DNA of 64,000 nucleotides from Heloderma charlesbogerti (lineage: Eukaryota > Chordata > Lepidosauria > Squamata > Helodermatidae), in NCBI GenBank assembly GCA_026122225.1, contig JANEZZ010002677.1, positions 1,054,001-1,118,000 on the forward strand, read 5' to 3'. Positions 11,078 to 22,013 of the stretch are shown here, one piece after another. Every line of letters begins with the position of its first letter. Positions within the stretch are counted from its first letter, which is position 1. Both the position numbers and the translations under genes were made by a program. The notes under the pieces were generated by a model. The model had not been told where the DNA came from and did not search any database. It was given only the letters and a program-made list of their open reading frames with translations.

Positions 11078-12395
11078 ACATGGAGAAAGCATTTAAAATG
11101 CAATCCACTACCTGGAAGAGTTCCAGAATTCTATGTAATTGTCTATCAGCTCTGAACTCAGGGGTCTGAGCACACAGAAAACTTTTAAGGCTGTAATCAT
11201 AAGCACATTTACTAGGGAGTAAAATCAAGGGAACAGCTGAAGAAACAAGTTACCGCAACTTGTGCTGCGTATGTGGTACTTTGACTTGTATTTTCCCAGA
11301 AGGATTCTTCTTGTAGATACCAAGCTCAGTAACAGCAGCATAGCTCATAATCTCCAGCAGAATAGAGCAGAAGCATTGCTTTAGCATTTGTCTTTATCAC
11401 CACAATCCTTGCTGTACAGAGCGGGGGCTTACATGTATCCAGGCGTGCTTTCAACTTTTATACACTATACTGCAAAACTGCTTGTGGAGCACCCCTCTCA
11501 AGTTTAAAAAGCATCTAGGGTGGTGCAGGAAGTGCTGCTCTTTTAAAAGAAGGCCACTCCACACAGAGTAAAGATCCCTTGATTGTGGTTACAGTGAAGT
11601 CCAGTTTGTTCCAACTGCTGAGAAAGGGGCAACAGATGAGTGAGTACAGCCACTTTCAAAGCAGCAGCCCATCTTGTTTGCTTTATATCAACTACTTGCT
11701 GTCACAATAGCATGCGGCACCTTATCCTAAATTTGGCCTGCACAACTTGTAAACCAGTAAGTCCAAACACAGCCCCCCACTTTTGCTGCTTGATACTGAA
11801 AAAGATAAGGCAGCTGTCACACCCCTATCAGGCCACAGTACATGTCTGGTGGACTATGTTTGGACTGGTCAGTCACAAGTGGTGCAGACTTATCCTAAGC
11901 ATATTATGTGGCAGCACATTCCACTGAATGCAGTAGGCCCTACTGCCATATGGTTCGGATCATACCCATTTCTGTGCATGACATTTCCACTTGAATCAAG
12001 TGAAATAAGGTACATGCACAGATTCCTCCTGGCACTTTTCTAACCATAGGAAAGAGCAGCGCTGGTACACACATCAGAGCACCTAACTAGCTGCCACAAA
12101 GTTTAGAACTGGGATGCCAATTGTTTGCCAAAGGGTTTCCAATGAGTTTACTTAATTAGGTGGGGGAACCAATCTACCACCCTAAAAAATGTATCACCAG
12201 CGTGTTGTACTCAAGCAAGTAAGCGGAGAAAAGTTCTAATGCCGTCTTACACTGTATCCTCTATGCTCTGCTCCCAGTATAGCAGAATACTTCGCTTTGC
12301 TAATGAATATAAAAAGCTCACAGCTAAAGGTATTCAGCAAGAAATCCTAATTTCTTTGTGCTTTTTTAGTTCAGTATCCAGGATTTAGTACACAT

Positions 12396-12481
12396 GCTGC
12401 CCAATTCTACGCAGGTTTACTCAACAGCAAGTACCACATAATTTGGTGGGACTTACTCCCAAGTAAATGTGCAAAGGATGG
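12396..12481. repeat. Palindromic MITE-like element, ~86 bp
   Basis: GCTGCCCAATTCTACGCAGG at one end answers CAAATGTGCAAAGGATGG at the other, and the interior GGTGGGACTTACTCCCAAGT is typical of this family. It lies in the TADA2B 3'UTR. It belongs with the 22224, 53695 and 59459 copies. Confidence 0.6.
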
Positions 12482-12850
12482 TAACCTCAGCCGGCACTAT
12501 ATCCAAAACACAAGCTGAAGGTCTTTTCCCTCTACACAAATAGCTTGTACAGCAGAGGTGGAGCTCAGTAACTACTGTCCAGGTTCCACATTTCACCTTT
12601 GATAGACTAGTCAACAGATAGCCACCTCGCCCACAGTTTTTAAAGATGACTTCCTGGTGTGGGTCACAGGGTAAGATTCTGCATGATCCACTACAGAAAA
12701 TTCCAGTTGTGGAGGATTTTGAGCTTTTACAAGCGAAATCTTAGGTGGTTTTGTGTGTTTTTTAAAAAAGGAGGCAGGTTAACAGACTACTCTGAGCAAT
12801 GATAGGTCCTTTGTTCATTCTGATGTTATTTCAAAGCAGACATACAAGAT

Positions 12851-13843
12851 TCAAGAAGCATCCCTGGATATCCAACCGCTTTCTGTTAAGAAATTCAAAA
12901 TCCTTTTCTTTAGCACCTTATCCAAGTAACTAGGAAGGCGACTTTTTGATGGAATGCCCTGTCTTTTTTGGAGATGATCTTTAATGATAATAGTTTTAAC
13001 AGTCACGTAACGTGCTGGACTCAGATTAATAGAGCTACAAAGTACTTTCTCTCGGTCAGATAACATCTCAAAGCCAGGGAGATTTTCAATTGCAGCAAAT
13101 TCCCCATCTTTACCATCTTCCTTTCCTCTCTTAGAAGTACTAATATTTTTATTTTCTTTCCTTTTCTCTCGTTTATGTCTAGCTGCTTCATATTCTGCAG
13201 ACTCTTCCATTTTTGTTATACCATTCCGTCGATACCGCTGTAGTTCCCTGATCTTGGTTCGAAGGACTTTCTCTTTGTGTAGGTTTTCAAAGAAATCATC
13301 AAACTCTTTGCAAGACATAAACTGATAGAGAGATCTCAGTTTTAACCTCAGCTCTTTTTCTTCTTTCGTGATTTTGCGTTTTGAAGGTTTTTCTTTGTCT
13401 CTTCTGTCCTTCCCTAAAAAAGCAGGAACCAAGTTGTAGTCACGGGCAATGTTCTTTCGTCGCTGCCTCTCTTTCAATTTTCTTACATACATGTCCACAT
13501 GAGCTCTTTTTAATTCTATTTCCACATCATCATCATCATAATTCACTGAAAGTCCACTAATTAGAGCCTCAGCAACTTGGTCATACTCAATCTCATAATC
13601 GTCTCGAAGTGGCATATATCCCAGCTGTTGTTGTTCATCCACCGATATGTCTAGAGGCGGCAGAGGCATGGTTAGGCTAGGAGAAAGTGGACCACCACTT
13701 GGACAGGTGTGATCAGTCACTCTGTTTGGGATAATGTCAGGGATGCAGGCTTTTCCAAGATTACCATGTATATACATGCTTACATAGTGTTCCATCACTT
13801 CCTGAGGAGTTCGAGATGCTCCAACATGAGCAGCCATATCTTC
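12851..13843 (-). CDS. TADA2B: TADA2B exon 2 (terminal coding)
   Basis: Reading the minus strand, the acceptor TTTTATTTTAG precedes GAA GAT ATG GCT. The exon therefore starts with E-D-M rather than at the internal ATG 13837. It is open to TAA/TAG-free sequence until the stop at 12851-12853 after SRDAS. Phase 0 join to exon 1. Confidence 0.97.
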   Translation of the reverse strand, partial: EDMAAHVGASRTPQEVMEHYVSMYIHGNLGKACIPDIIPNRVTDHTCPSGGPLSPSLTMPLPPLDISVDEQQQLGYMPLRDDYEIEYDQVAEALISGLSVNYDDDDVEIELKRAHVDMYVRKLKERQRRKNIARDYNLVPAFLGKDRRDKEKPSKRKITKEEKELRLKLRSLYQFMSCKEFDDFFENLHKEKVLRTKIRELQRYRRNGITKMEESAEYEAARHKREKRKENKNISTSKRGKEDGKDGEFAAIENLPGFEMLSDREKVLCSSINLSPARYVTVKTIIIKDHLQKRQGIPSKSRLPSYLDKVLKKRILNFLTESGWISRDAS

Positions 13844-13884
13844 CTAAAATAAAAACGTATATGGAGCTTATACAATAACATCCC

Positions 13885-13924
<40 letters not shown>

Positions 13925-16218
13925 TAAATATAGATACAAGTACAGTGCTGTTTCTTCATAAAACTAGAGAGTAATATATCACATTATTCCTACTTCTAGA
14001 TATAGTGAATGTAGACTTCAGGATGCCAGGGTTTGTTCATACCAATGGCCTACCCCAAAGTAGCAACCCCAGTTAATTTGTATTCATATAAAAATTAAAT
14101 CCTAAACTGGAGGCAGTTCTATCCATTCCTTATCAGTTAACATCTGGCACATACAAAGAAAGTTTCTAACAAAGAATATTTTCAGAGTTGTCCTGAAGCA
14201 GGGATGGAAAGTATTTTATTTAGCTTGCTTCCAACTGAGAGAAGCCATATATACCAGACTGCACCACTGTAAGCTTAAGAATTTCCAAAACCATTGGAAT
14301 GTTCTCAGGAAGCCAGTTCAAAGGATTAAGGTTGTATTTTATTTTACTTTAATGGTAGTACAAAATATGTCAAGAGGCTTAAGATAAATAGCCCCAAATC
14401 TTTATTTTTAAAAAAACAATATAAAAACCAGTTCATCAAATATTATTTACAGGTTTGAATGCTGACTTTGAGGCAGATACTCAAATGCCAAATAAGAATT
14501 TCAGTGGAGGATGCTATTGCATGTTGTATTCGGATATATATTTTAGGGCACAATCCTGTGGAAGTTTAGACAGAAAAAAATCCAGCAAGGCTAGCTGAAG
14601 AATGCTGGGAATTATAGGCCTTTTTCTGTCTAAGCATGCATAGGATTGAGCCCTCAAGCATTTTTATTTAAACCTGGCAAGTACTCCTGCTTTGCCTCAT
14701 CTCACCTTCATATTTTAAAAGTACATTTTCATATACTTAATTATCAACATAAATTCTATAGGGTGGTCTTATTTCAAATATGTAAGCTAAAGCAATACAT
14801 CAGATTTTTGAGAATTTCATTTGGCTACCTTGAAATGTTTTAAGTTACAGAACCAAGGAATAAGTTTTAAACATAAGCTCTAGCGAATGACAAAACACCA
14901 GATTTACTTGCATGCGCTGCAGACTCTCAGTCCAGGCACATCTCACCACCCTACTGTATTTAGGCCATATTCTATCTATCTATCGCATATGCTGCTTTTC
15001 CACCCCCGCAAAAGTCCCCCAAACAGCACAAATATACAACCATGTTAAGATATCAAATATTAAAAACAAGAATGAGACAAAACAGGGTCAGTTCTAGGCA
15101 ACTGCATCAAAGCTACCAATCAGAAGTACAACTAATTAATGTTGAAATAAGACCATATTCACCAACTGTCAAGAATACCAATAAAGAATGGACCAGATCT
15201 AGTTTCCTGGGAGAGGATGTTCCACAGTCTGGGTGCTACAAAAAAAGAAGGCCCTATCCCATATTCTCCCAGCCATGGGCCATGGAGCAGGGCCTTCCCT
15301 GAAGAGCTCAGGGGTTAAGCAGGATCATGTAGGCACAGGAAATCCTATAAATACCCAGGTCCCAAACGATTTAGGACTTCAGAAGTGTGTTTTGCTGGGC
15401 TCAGGAACGAAGCAGAAGCCAATGAACTCATCATTTGATAAATATGCTCCAAAAACCAGGCCTGTCAGCACTTCGGCTGCAGCATTCCGGACCTCAATAC
15501 AGTGTATTACAATAGCCTAACTTGTATATTATCAAGACTTGTGTGAGCATGACCAGATCTGCTTTTTCCAAGAATCAGCACACTAACTGAAGCCGTGCAA
15601 AAGCGAGTACTGGATTAGGGCTGCAGTTTGCAAATAAGTTTCAATTTTTCATTCGCAGGTTTGCAGTACAGTTTTCTGTTTCCCACGATGTGGTTAAAAT
15701 ACTGGGAGGTGGGAGTGAAAACTGGAGAATGCGAAGAGAGCTTTTGATTTAGAGCGGACATTTAGAACTGGGGAGTCCATCTGTGGCGAAAGGGGACATT
15801 CAGCCGTACCACTTCAAATGAAGAAGGGCCCCCCGTCCTGAGCAAGAGCCGGGGGTGAGGGGCTGTTTGGGGAACGAGAGTGAAGCCCCGGGGTGGGGAT
15901 GCCCGCCCAACAAAGAAGCTTGGAAAGCGCCCGCGCTCCTCTTCTCACCCAGTTGCCGAAGCCGAACTGCTCGATGGCATCCAGGAGAAGCTGCTCCTCG
16001 CGGCTGCTCCAGCCGCCCTCCGCCTCAGCACCCCACAGCGTGAAGCGCCCGCCGTCCACCAGCTGGTAGCCGTGCCAGCGCCGATGCGGGCCGATCTCGG
16101 CGCCCGCCGAGAAGCACTCGGGGCACAGCTCGATGTCGGCGCACTCGGTGCATCGAAAGCGGAGCGAGCTCACCTCGGCCAAGCAGTACACGCAATACTT
16201 TTTCCCCAGCTCCGCCAT
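12851..16218 (-). CDS. TADA2B: TADA2B, transcriptional adaptor 2B (SAGA complex)
   Basis: This nuclear protein links the GCN5/PCAF acetyltransferase to TADA3 and SGF29 in the SAGA histone-acetylation module. It has two exons, 15949-16218 (90 codons) and 12851-13843 (330 codons plus stop), total 420 residues, the family's usual length. The ZZ zinc finger is complete: C9, C12, C23, C26, C32, C35, H45, H49. A SANT domain (about 65-118, WSSREEQLLLDAIEQFGFGNW then EDMAAHVG) spans the intron. A basic middle region follows (KRKITKEEKELRLKLR). The C-terminal SWIRM domain (about 335-420) ends in ILNFLTESGWISRDAS. The ATG at 16218 is followed by the conserved MAELGKKYCVYC. The gene is divergent with CCDC96 from a shared CpG-rich promoter. 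Confidence 0.98.
13885..13924. repeat. (AT)n(AC)n microsatellite
   Basis: There are about 11 AT units followed by about 9 AC units, uninterrupted. Confidence 0.97.
14546..14653. repeat. Palindromic MITE, GGGCACAATCCT type, 108 bp
   Basis: The left arm GGGCACAATCCTGTG...TTTAGACAGAAAA pairs with the right arm TTTTCTGTCTAAGCATGCAT...AGGATTGAGCCC. The same arms and the internal GCTGAAGAATGCTGGGA recur at 58191-58283, which establishes a family. Confidence 0.85.
14960..15620 (-). mobile_element. L2-clade LINE 3'UTR fragment
   Basis: On the minus strand it matches the 3'UTR of the 2103-4083 element, for example the stretches around AATACAGTGTATTACAATAG and TTCCCTGAAGAGCTCAGGGG. A (TCTA)n tail lies near 14970. 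No RT remains. Confidence 0.7.
15949..16218 (-). CDS. TADA2B: TADA2B exon 1
   Basis: Ninety codons from MAELGKKYC to FGFGNW, with donor GTGAGA. It carries the entire ZZ finger and the first half of the SANT domain. Read-through into the intron gives a spurious longer C-terminus and should be ignored. Confidence 0.97.
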
Positions 16219-16503
16219 CTTGCGTCCCCCTCAAAGGAAAGCAGACGGGCGCAGATCTGACGCCCAAGGTTGCGACAGACAGCGGCTCGCGCCCAATTAG
16301 CGGCCTGAGAGCTTTGCGGGCGGGGCCCAAGCGGGAGCGGCCAATCATCTCCGAGCCTTCGGATGCGTTTCCCCTCGCAACCTCCAACCAAGCCTCTCCC
16401 TCTTTCTTTCTTCCCATTGGTTGAGCAAATGAAGTTGTGTTGCCTAGATACGGGAGGAAACAGGCCGAGTATTGAGCGTGAAGCTGGCGGGTGGCGAGAC
16501 TGG
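16219..16503. promoter_or_regulatory. Bidirectional promoter TADA2B / CCDC96
   Basis: The 285 bp separate the two start codons. NF-Y type boxes are CCAAT at 16293-16297 and 16341-16345, and ATTGG at 16416-16420. No clear TATA box is visible. An X-box-like element follows at 16439. The arrangement suits a housekeeping chromatin gene paired with a ciliary gene; promoter activity is inferred. Confidence 0.75.
16439..16451 (+). promoter_or_regulatory. CCDC96: RFX / X-box-like site
   Basis: GTTGCCTAGATAC matches the common RFX motif GTTGCCTAGCAAC at 11 of 13 positions, with an intact left half-site. RFX factors drive ciliary genes, and CCDC96 is one. Its place just upstream of the ATG at 16504 argues that transcription starts between the two. 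Confidence 0.5.
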
Positions 16504-17526
16504 ATGGAGGAGGCGGAGGAGGCCGCCGCCGCGCCGCTTCGCGCGGAGGCGGCGCCCGGGGATGCAGCCACCGCAGAGGCTGCGGAGAGTCCCCCCTCCG
16601 CCGCCACCGCGGAGCCGCTGCTGCCGGCCGGAGGGGAAGCAGATGCGGCGGCGGCCGTAGAAGAAGAGAAGCCGCCGGAGCTGGGCGGCGAGGAGCCACC
16701 AGCGTCGGAGGGAGCGAGCGAGGGCCCGGCGGAGGGGCAGCCGGAGGGGGAAGCCTCGAGTGACCGACTGGAAGAGGAGAAGAGAGCGGCGGCGGGCGGC
16801 GGCGAGGGCCTCCCGGCAGCGGAGGGCGAGCTGCGGGAGGCTCCCTCGAACGCGTCGCTTTTCGCCGGGCTGCCCAGCAGCGTCTCCTTCAGCCAGGGGG
16901 AGCTGGGCGAGCCGCCGGCGCTGCAGGTGGGCGAGGAGCTGGGCCGCCGGGTCAGCCGCAGCCTCTGGGAGCTGGAGGAGAGGCGCCTCAGCCGCGGGTC
17001 GCTAGTGACGGGCCTCAGCCCCGGCAGCGAGGAGGGCGAGGCGGAGGAAGAGACGGAGGAGCAGCTGGCACGACGCCTGGCCGAGGAGCAGCAGCAGCGA
17101 GCGGAGCTGGTGGAGCAGTACCGGCAGCTGCTGGCGGAGAGAGGCCGCCTCCGCCACTACAACACCAAGCTGCAGGGCAAGCTGGGCGAGCTGCTGAACA
17201 AGGGCAAGGAGCGGGCCCGGGCGGAGCTGGCACAGCACGTCTCAGACAAGGAGCAGCGCTACAGCCGCTACCTGGCCATGCTGCAGGAGCTGCGGAGCCA
17301 GCAGGCGGACGAGATGGCCTGGTACCAGAAGCAGATTGATGCCCTCCAGCGCTCCTGTGAGGAGAAGCTGGCCAAGGTAGACCAGGAGTGGAAGGCCTAC
17401 CTGGCAGTCAAGAAGGAGGTGGCTGTGTACACCATGGGCCGGCGGCTGGGTGGCAGGCAGGCCGCCATCAACAAAGTGGACCAGATCCAAGCACGCGAAC
17501 AAAGCAAGGAAAAAGACATGACAGAG
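16504..17526 (+). CDS. CCDC96: CCDC96 exon 1
   Basis: 341 codons ending KEKDMTE with donor GTGGGC at 17527. Reading on into the intron gives VGPVWRRSMSE and a stop at 17583, which breaks the family match. The join to exon 2 instead restores DMTE-VRLENITLKHRI. Phase 0. Confidence 0.9.
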
Positions 17527-20500
17527 GTGGGCCCAGTCTGGAGGAGAAGCATGTCTGAAATCGCCTTCTCTTGCTCAGTTTAATCTGCTTGTAATTGAGA
17601 GTCACTCACCCCAAGGGCCCCATGAAATCACCTACAGTTTCTTTTCCCATAAGGACCCGTATAAGAATGTGAGAAATGCAATGTTGAGAGCAAATGTTAA
17701 TCCAGTTCAAATAAGCCCGCTAAAATTGTTTGGCCTCTCAGTTGCCAAGGCAATTAGTGTTTGCACTAATTAACAGGCTTGGGGCAAGGGATAGCCAATT
17801 CACTTCCAGTTTACAAAGGCCTTCCCTTCTCTGGAAGTATTTATCGCAGTTGATATAGGCTCCTTTGCCAACCAACAGCATTTCCATCTTGTGTGGATTA
17901 AACTTCAGTTCTCATGTCTAGACTTTCACTGACCTCAGAAACTGATCCAGGGCTTCCATTTCCTTCCTGGGATTAGCTGGAGAGATTTGAGTTTTATCAT
18001 ATATTGATGACACTGAACACAGATGACCTTGCCCAGAGGTTTCACACAGGTATTAAATAGCAAGCAGGGAGATAAGATGGAAATCTGCAGAATGTTGTAA
18101 ACCAAAGGCCATGTGCAGCAATCCCCCAGCACCATTTTCTGAGACCTGCCACCTTCAGGAATGAAGAGCCATCACAGAATAGCACCTCTCAAACTCATCC
18201 CAGCATGGAGGCCCAGAAGGCTGCCATGGCTGATAAGAACATAAGAACAGCCATGCTGGATCAGACCAAGGGTCAGACTAAAAGATTCAAGAGGACCAAC
18301 AGGGATGGACCTCCACCCTTGTCCTCCCTACTTAGATCATTGGCCAGGGTGACCAAGGCAGTTTCAGTCCCTTAACCAGGTTGGAAGCTAGACTTAAAAG
18401 GATCCAGGAAATTCTTGGAGTTCGGCTGCCACTATACATAAACACACTGAACGGTATATTTGAAACTGACATAATTATTCAGATCAGCAGAATTTAAAGA
18501 GTTTTTCTTTCATATGGGTGTTCCTACAGCTTCTGTTAAAGCCATAACACCTTTCCTCAAAGAGGAATTCATCTGCAAAACTGAGCAAGCAGTAGAATGC
18601 CAGACAAGGCAAATTTAATAATAATCATTATAATAAATATAATAAATCCAACCATCACTTCCCAAGCTGTCCACAGGCAAAATTCTTTCCTATTTCCTGA
18701 ATGCAAGCAAAATTCACCCCTTAGTCATCAGTCCAAGGGAGATTCCACTAGGTGAATCTCTGTGCCATGCAACATCTTGTACAAGACCACCCCCTCCCGT
18801 GAAAGCGAAAGGTTCTTCCTATGACGAGTGGATCACGAGGTTCCCCTTCATAAATTTATCCAATAACATAAGCAGCAGTCTGCTGGATCAGAGTAAGGAT
18901 TCATCTAGTGAGATACTGTATTTCTTTCAGGATCTGATCAGATGCCCCTGGGAAGCTCACAACCCTTCCCTCTTGTTCCATTTCAGGCACATTTCTGCAA
19001 TAAGATGACAGAGGCAGGAAAGATGGTTGCCAGGTCTTCATCTGTCAAAAATTGCCATTGCTGTTTTTTCAAATAGTGTAAGGCACTGTGGGCCACTGAC
19101 ACAATTGGGGGATCCAGGAATACCAGGGCTATGGAATTAAGTGAACAGATGAGGCTAAATTCCATCAATGAAAGATGTTTCACAGGAAAGATCCAGCTCA
19201 CAGGATCTGCCAATTACCCTTCTAGCTTGATGGAACTAAAGTTCATCTGCCTTTAGTTCTCACCGTGGCCAGACACTAACCAAGCACTACAGGACCTGCA
19301 TGAGATGAAATACAGGCACAACTCTGTGTCATCCATGTACAGTTGACAGCTAATGCCATACTTCTGTAAGGCACTCAGGAGCCTTGTGAGCAACCCCACC
19401 CCAGAAACAGTAGAGGGAAAGTAGTTTGAATACCTGTGAGATCATATAGCACAACCCCCATGGAGATGAGCAAACACCAATTGCAGAGACCACCTTATTA
19501 TGGCTGGCCCTCCCATTAGGCAGATTGGGGCAGCTGCTTCAGACAGATGCTTCTGGGGGTGGGCGTGCTAGCAGTGGCAACCTCCCATCTGTTCCTCTTG
19601 TGCTCTGCAGCCATTCCACTCTGTTAGAGGATAGAGCTATATGTGCCACACAGCCTGCCCTGTACTCCCTAAACTAGCCTGCTGCCCTCAGGTGTGGATG
19701 ACCCTTACCAGTTGCCAGTGTTGACGTCAGATCCAGCTGCCAGGCCAGTCAACTTCTGCACACGGAATGGAGCCAGGTGCCATCTTGTTCTTTGCCTCAG
19801 GCAGCAAAATGTCTTGGGGCAGCCCTTCAACTTACCATGAATTAACTGAACCACAAACACCATACGATTCAATCAAAAGAACGCATTTACAAACAAATGT
19901 AAATGCACAAAAGGTCTTATTGATCTCCAGGTGGAGATTGTGGAACAAGACTGAAGCTGACCAGCAAGGCACCAGAAAGGTGACATCTTCCTAGTTTTAC
20001 TAGAACTGGAGAGCAACCTTTTAATCCACGATATTCCCTGAAGGGGAAGTTTGTAGATGAGGTGCATTACTAATTTCTTCTTATGGTTTACAAGCATGAG
20101 GGATATATTATGTTAGTGGCGCTAGACAGCATTCTGTTTCATGGGCCAAAGCTATCAGTAGAACAGCTGTCAAAAGGACTGGGTATAGGCCCCAGAGAAC
20201 TGAAATCAAATTCCTTCCATTAATTTCTGGGAGGCAAATCAAACTGAGTCTTCAGCAGATATATTTTAAGGCAGGAATCTGTGTTACTGTGTTGTAAACC
20301 CAGTGTTACAACTGTCTATTAATGGCCATTAGCCTTGACAATTAAATGCAATCTCTAGGTTTAGAGACAGAATCTCTAGGTTTATTTTTTTTTTTTTCAT
20401 ATGCTTGAGACAAATGGGACAACTTTCACCATCATGGTTACGTTTTGGAGACTATTTACATTTTCATTTAGATGGACTCTTATCTACCAAGGCAATTCTT

Positions 20501-21964
20501 GGTAAAACCCTATATGGTTCCGGCCCAGCCTATCTTAAGGAGTGCCTCCAGCAGCACCAGGCAGGCCGCTTAACAAGATCAGCCTCGGATGGCCTTCTCT
20601 CTGTCCCATCAGCCAGGACAGCTAGACTGGTGGGGACGAGGGAGAGGGCCTTTTCTGTGGTGGCCCCCACTCTGTGGAACTCCCTCCCTAGGGAACTCCG
20701 TCATGCCCCCTCTTTAATGAGCTTCCGTCGTGCATTAAAAATGTTGTTGTTCAGGCAGGCATTTGGGGTGGGTTAGGGTATTTTAGAAAATGTTTTTATT
20801 GTAGAATTTTATTGTTTTAAACTGTTTTTATTGTATGTTGTACATCGCCCAGAGTGGCTGGGTGACCAGCCAGATGGGCGATTAATAAATTTAATAATAA
20901 TAATAATAATAAATTCTGACGTTCCTTATAAACTGAGCAAGAACTAGATATTTTCTCTGCCACCCTCTATCCACTGTGTGACCAACATACTCATCCTCCC
21001 CCACCCCAGACTGCCTTTACCTGCTGACTTCTAACAATACAGGCATATATCCCTAGACTGGATATTCCCACCATTTCCAAGGCATTGGGGATATAGGAAA
21101 TAAAACATAAGCAGCTTTGGCTGAACGATGGCTGGATTTAAAAACAAACAATTCCTCATATCCTACTACACCATTTCCCGTGATTCCTTGCCAATGAAGA
21201 TCCCGTTTAGCTCCCAACAGTTTCCTGTCTCACCCTTTTAACCTCCCATAGTATCATTTCTCATTTGAAAGAGCTTCACCCCTAACCACAGTAGCCACAT
21301 GTAGCTGTGGCTGCATGTGTTCCATTCCTTCAGTCCTTCAAATCAGCATTGCTTGAGTTAAATAAGCTATTTTGGAAGTATATCAGTAGGCTCACCACTT
21401 CAGTTTTTATCATTCCAGGTTCGTCTAGAAAATATAACGTTGAAGCACAGAATCCAAAAACTTGAAGCAAGCCTAAAAGCCCAGGAGGAGTTAGCAGAAG
21501 GTTTGCATTTAATAGACTTTGAGCAGCTGAAGATAGAGAACCAGACCTACAATGAGAAGATTGAAGAGCGCAATGAGGAGCTTCTGAAGCTCCGGAGAAA
21601 GATCACCAACACAGTGCAAGTCCTGACTCAAGTGAAGGAAAAACTGCAGTTTGTGGAAGCACAGAATCAAGGCCAGAAGGCTCAGCTAATGGCAGTCGAG
21701 GCTGTGGTGGCCCAAAAGAGAGACACCCTAACCAAGACAAAACAAGCTCGGGATAAGTTGCGAGTGGACAATCTGAGGCTCCAGCAGAAGTGTGGCTTAC
21801 TTGGGAACACACTGTTGTTGAGGGACTTTGAGGACAAGGTGGCTACTGCTGAGTTACTGAATGAGAGGCTGGAGATTCTGAAACGTCGTCATGCTGGACT
21901 CTCCCTTACTTGCAAAGGAGTCAAGAAGAAAATCAGAGGGGTGAAATCTTTTCTACCGTTCTGA
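16504..21964 (+). CDS. CCDC96: CCDC96, coiled-coil domain-containing protein 96
   Basis: This is an axonemal protein that works with CCDC113 near radial spoke 3 and the nexin link to regulate ciliary beating. Its exons, 16504-17526 and 21419-21964, give 522 residues; the human protein is about 555. The N-terminal ~200 residues are Ala/Glu/Gly-rich and low-complexity (MEEAEEAAAAPLRAEAAPGD), as in mammals, and align poorly. A long coiled coil then begins near EEQLARRLAEEQQQRAELVE. The conserved CCDC96/CCDC113 domain (DUF4201) occupies the C-terminus: GLHLIDFEQLKIENQTYNEK and NEKIEERNEELLKLRRKI, ending GVKSFLPF. I chose the ATG at 16504 for its acidic N-terminus and its place after the X-box; in-frame ATGs at 16363 and 16429 would add up to 47 residues. 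Confidence 0.95.
17870..18430 (-). mobile_element. L2-clade LINE RT fragment (reverse)
   Basis: On the minus strand, remnants of the RT palm and thumb can be aligned to the 2103-4083 copy, such as MFNTCVKPLGKVICVQCHQY-like residues. It is heavily decayed and interrupted by a 42-bp CR1 tail at 18236. Confidence 0.7.
18236..18277 (-). mobile_element. CR1 3'-terminal scrap
   Basis: TAAGAACATAAGAACAGCCA followed by TGCTGGATCAGACCAAGGG is the reverse complement of the CR1 3' end seen at 29480-29525. It lies inside the L2 fragment. Confidence 0.65.
18860..18975 (-). mobile_element. CR1 3'-end fragment (reverse)
   Basis: GTCTGCTGGATCAGAGTAAGG ... GATCAGATGCCCCTGGGAAG matches the reverse of the CR1 tail present at 29400-29525. 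It is short and diverged. Confidence 0.5.
20500..20912 (+). mobile_element. L2-clade LINE 3' end with (TAA)n tail
   Basis: The ORF2 C-terminus is readable without a break: KTLYGSGPAYLKECLQQHQA, ARTARLVGTRERAFSVVAPT, LWNSLPRELRHAPSLMSFRR, ending FGVG and a stop near 20776. A 3'UTR (CGCCCAGAGTGGCTGGGTGA) and a (TAA)n tail at 20881-20912 follow. The 33.9-34.4 kb element has the same end. Confidence 0.88.
21419..21964 (+). CDS. CCDC96: CCDC96 exon 2 (terminal)
   Basis: Starts V-R-L-E-N after CATTCCAG and runs 181 codons to TGA at 21962-21964. It contains most of the conserved coiled-coil domain, including the invariant-looking QKCGLLGNTLLLRDFEDKVA and LKRRHAGLSLTCKGVKKKIR. Confidence 0.95.
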   Translation, partial: VRLENITLKHRIQKLEASLKAQEELAEGLHLIDFEQLKIENQTYNEKIEERNEELLKLRRKITNTVQVLTQVKEKLQFVEAQNQGQKAQLMAVEAVVAQKRDTLTKTKQARDKLRVDNLRLQQKCGLLGNTLLLRDFEDKVATAELLNERLEILKRRHAGLSLTCKGVKKKIRGVKSFLPF

Positions 21965-22013
21965 TTTACTTTAAATGTCAAAAAGGACAAAATGGTGTGT
22001 GTGTGTGTGTGTG

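Larger units (their letters stand above)
11055..12850 (-). other. TADA2B: TADA2B 3'UTR (probable extent)
   Basis: The stretch after the TADA2B stop has no ORF or LINE similarity apart from one small MITE at 12396. The first reasonable minus-strand AATAAA is at 11072-11077 (TTTATT on +). A 3'UTR of about 1.8 kb is inferred, and a more distal end near 10163 is possible. Confidence 0.5.
13844..15948 (-). other. TADA2B: TADA2B intron
   Basis: The 2.1-kb intron (donor GTGAGA, acceptor TTTTAG) contains an AT/AC microsatellite, one palindromic element and a truncated L2 3' end. No further exon is seen. Confidence 0.9.
15850..17530. promoter_or_regulatory. CpG island spanning TADA2B exon 1 and CCDC96 exon 1
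   Basis: The base composition rises sharply to GC-rich with dense CpG, in an otherwise AT-rich window. It covers both first exons and the gap between them and ends near the CCDC96 donor. No island of comparable size is seen elsewhere in the window. Confidence 0.85.
17527..21418 (+). other. CCDC96: CCDC96 intron, 3.9 kb
   Basis: The intron runs from donor GTGGGC to acceptor CATTCCAG. It holds several L2 and CR1 fragments (listed separately) and AT-rich unique sequence. About 19.5-20.3 kb and 20.93-21.4 kb show nothing recognisable. Confidence 0.85.

Noticed and set aside
16363..16503. Upstream ATG extending CCDC96 by 47 residues
   Set aside because: The extension overlaps the shared promoter and X-box-like site and lacks the acidic composition of the family N-terminus; kept only as an alternative.
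16025..16699. 224-codon minus-strand ORF over the CpG island
   Set aside because: It is a GC-rich shadow of TADA2B exon 1 and CCDC96 exon 1 in another frame, dominated by Arg/Pro/Ala.
19190..19500. Possible further L2 fragment in the CCDC96 intron
   Set aside because: Only weak resemblance (ACTCTGTGTCATCCATGTAC); not enough to support a feature.
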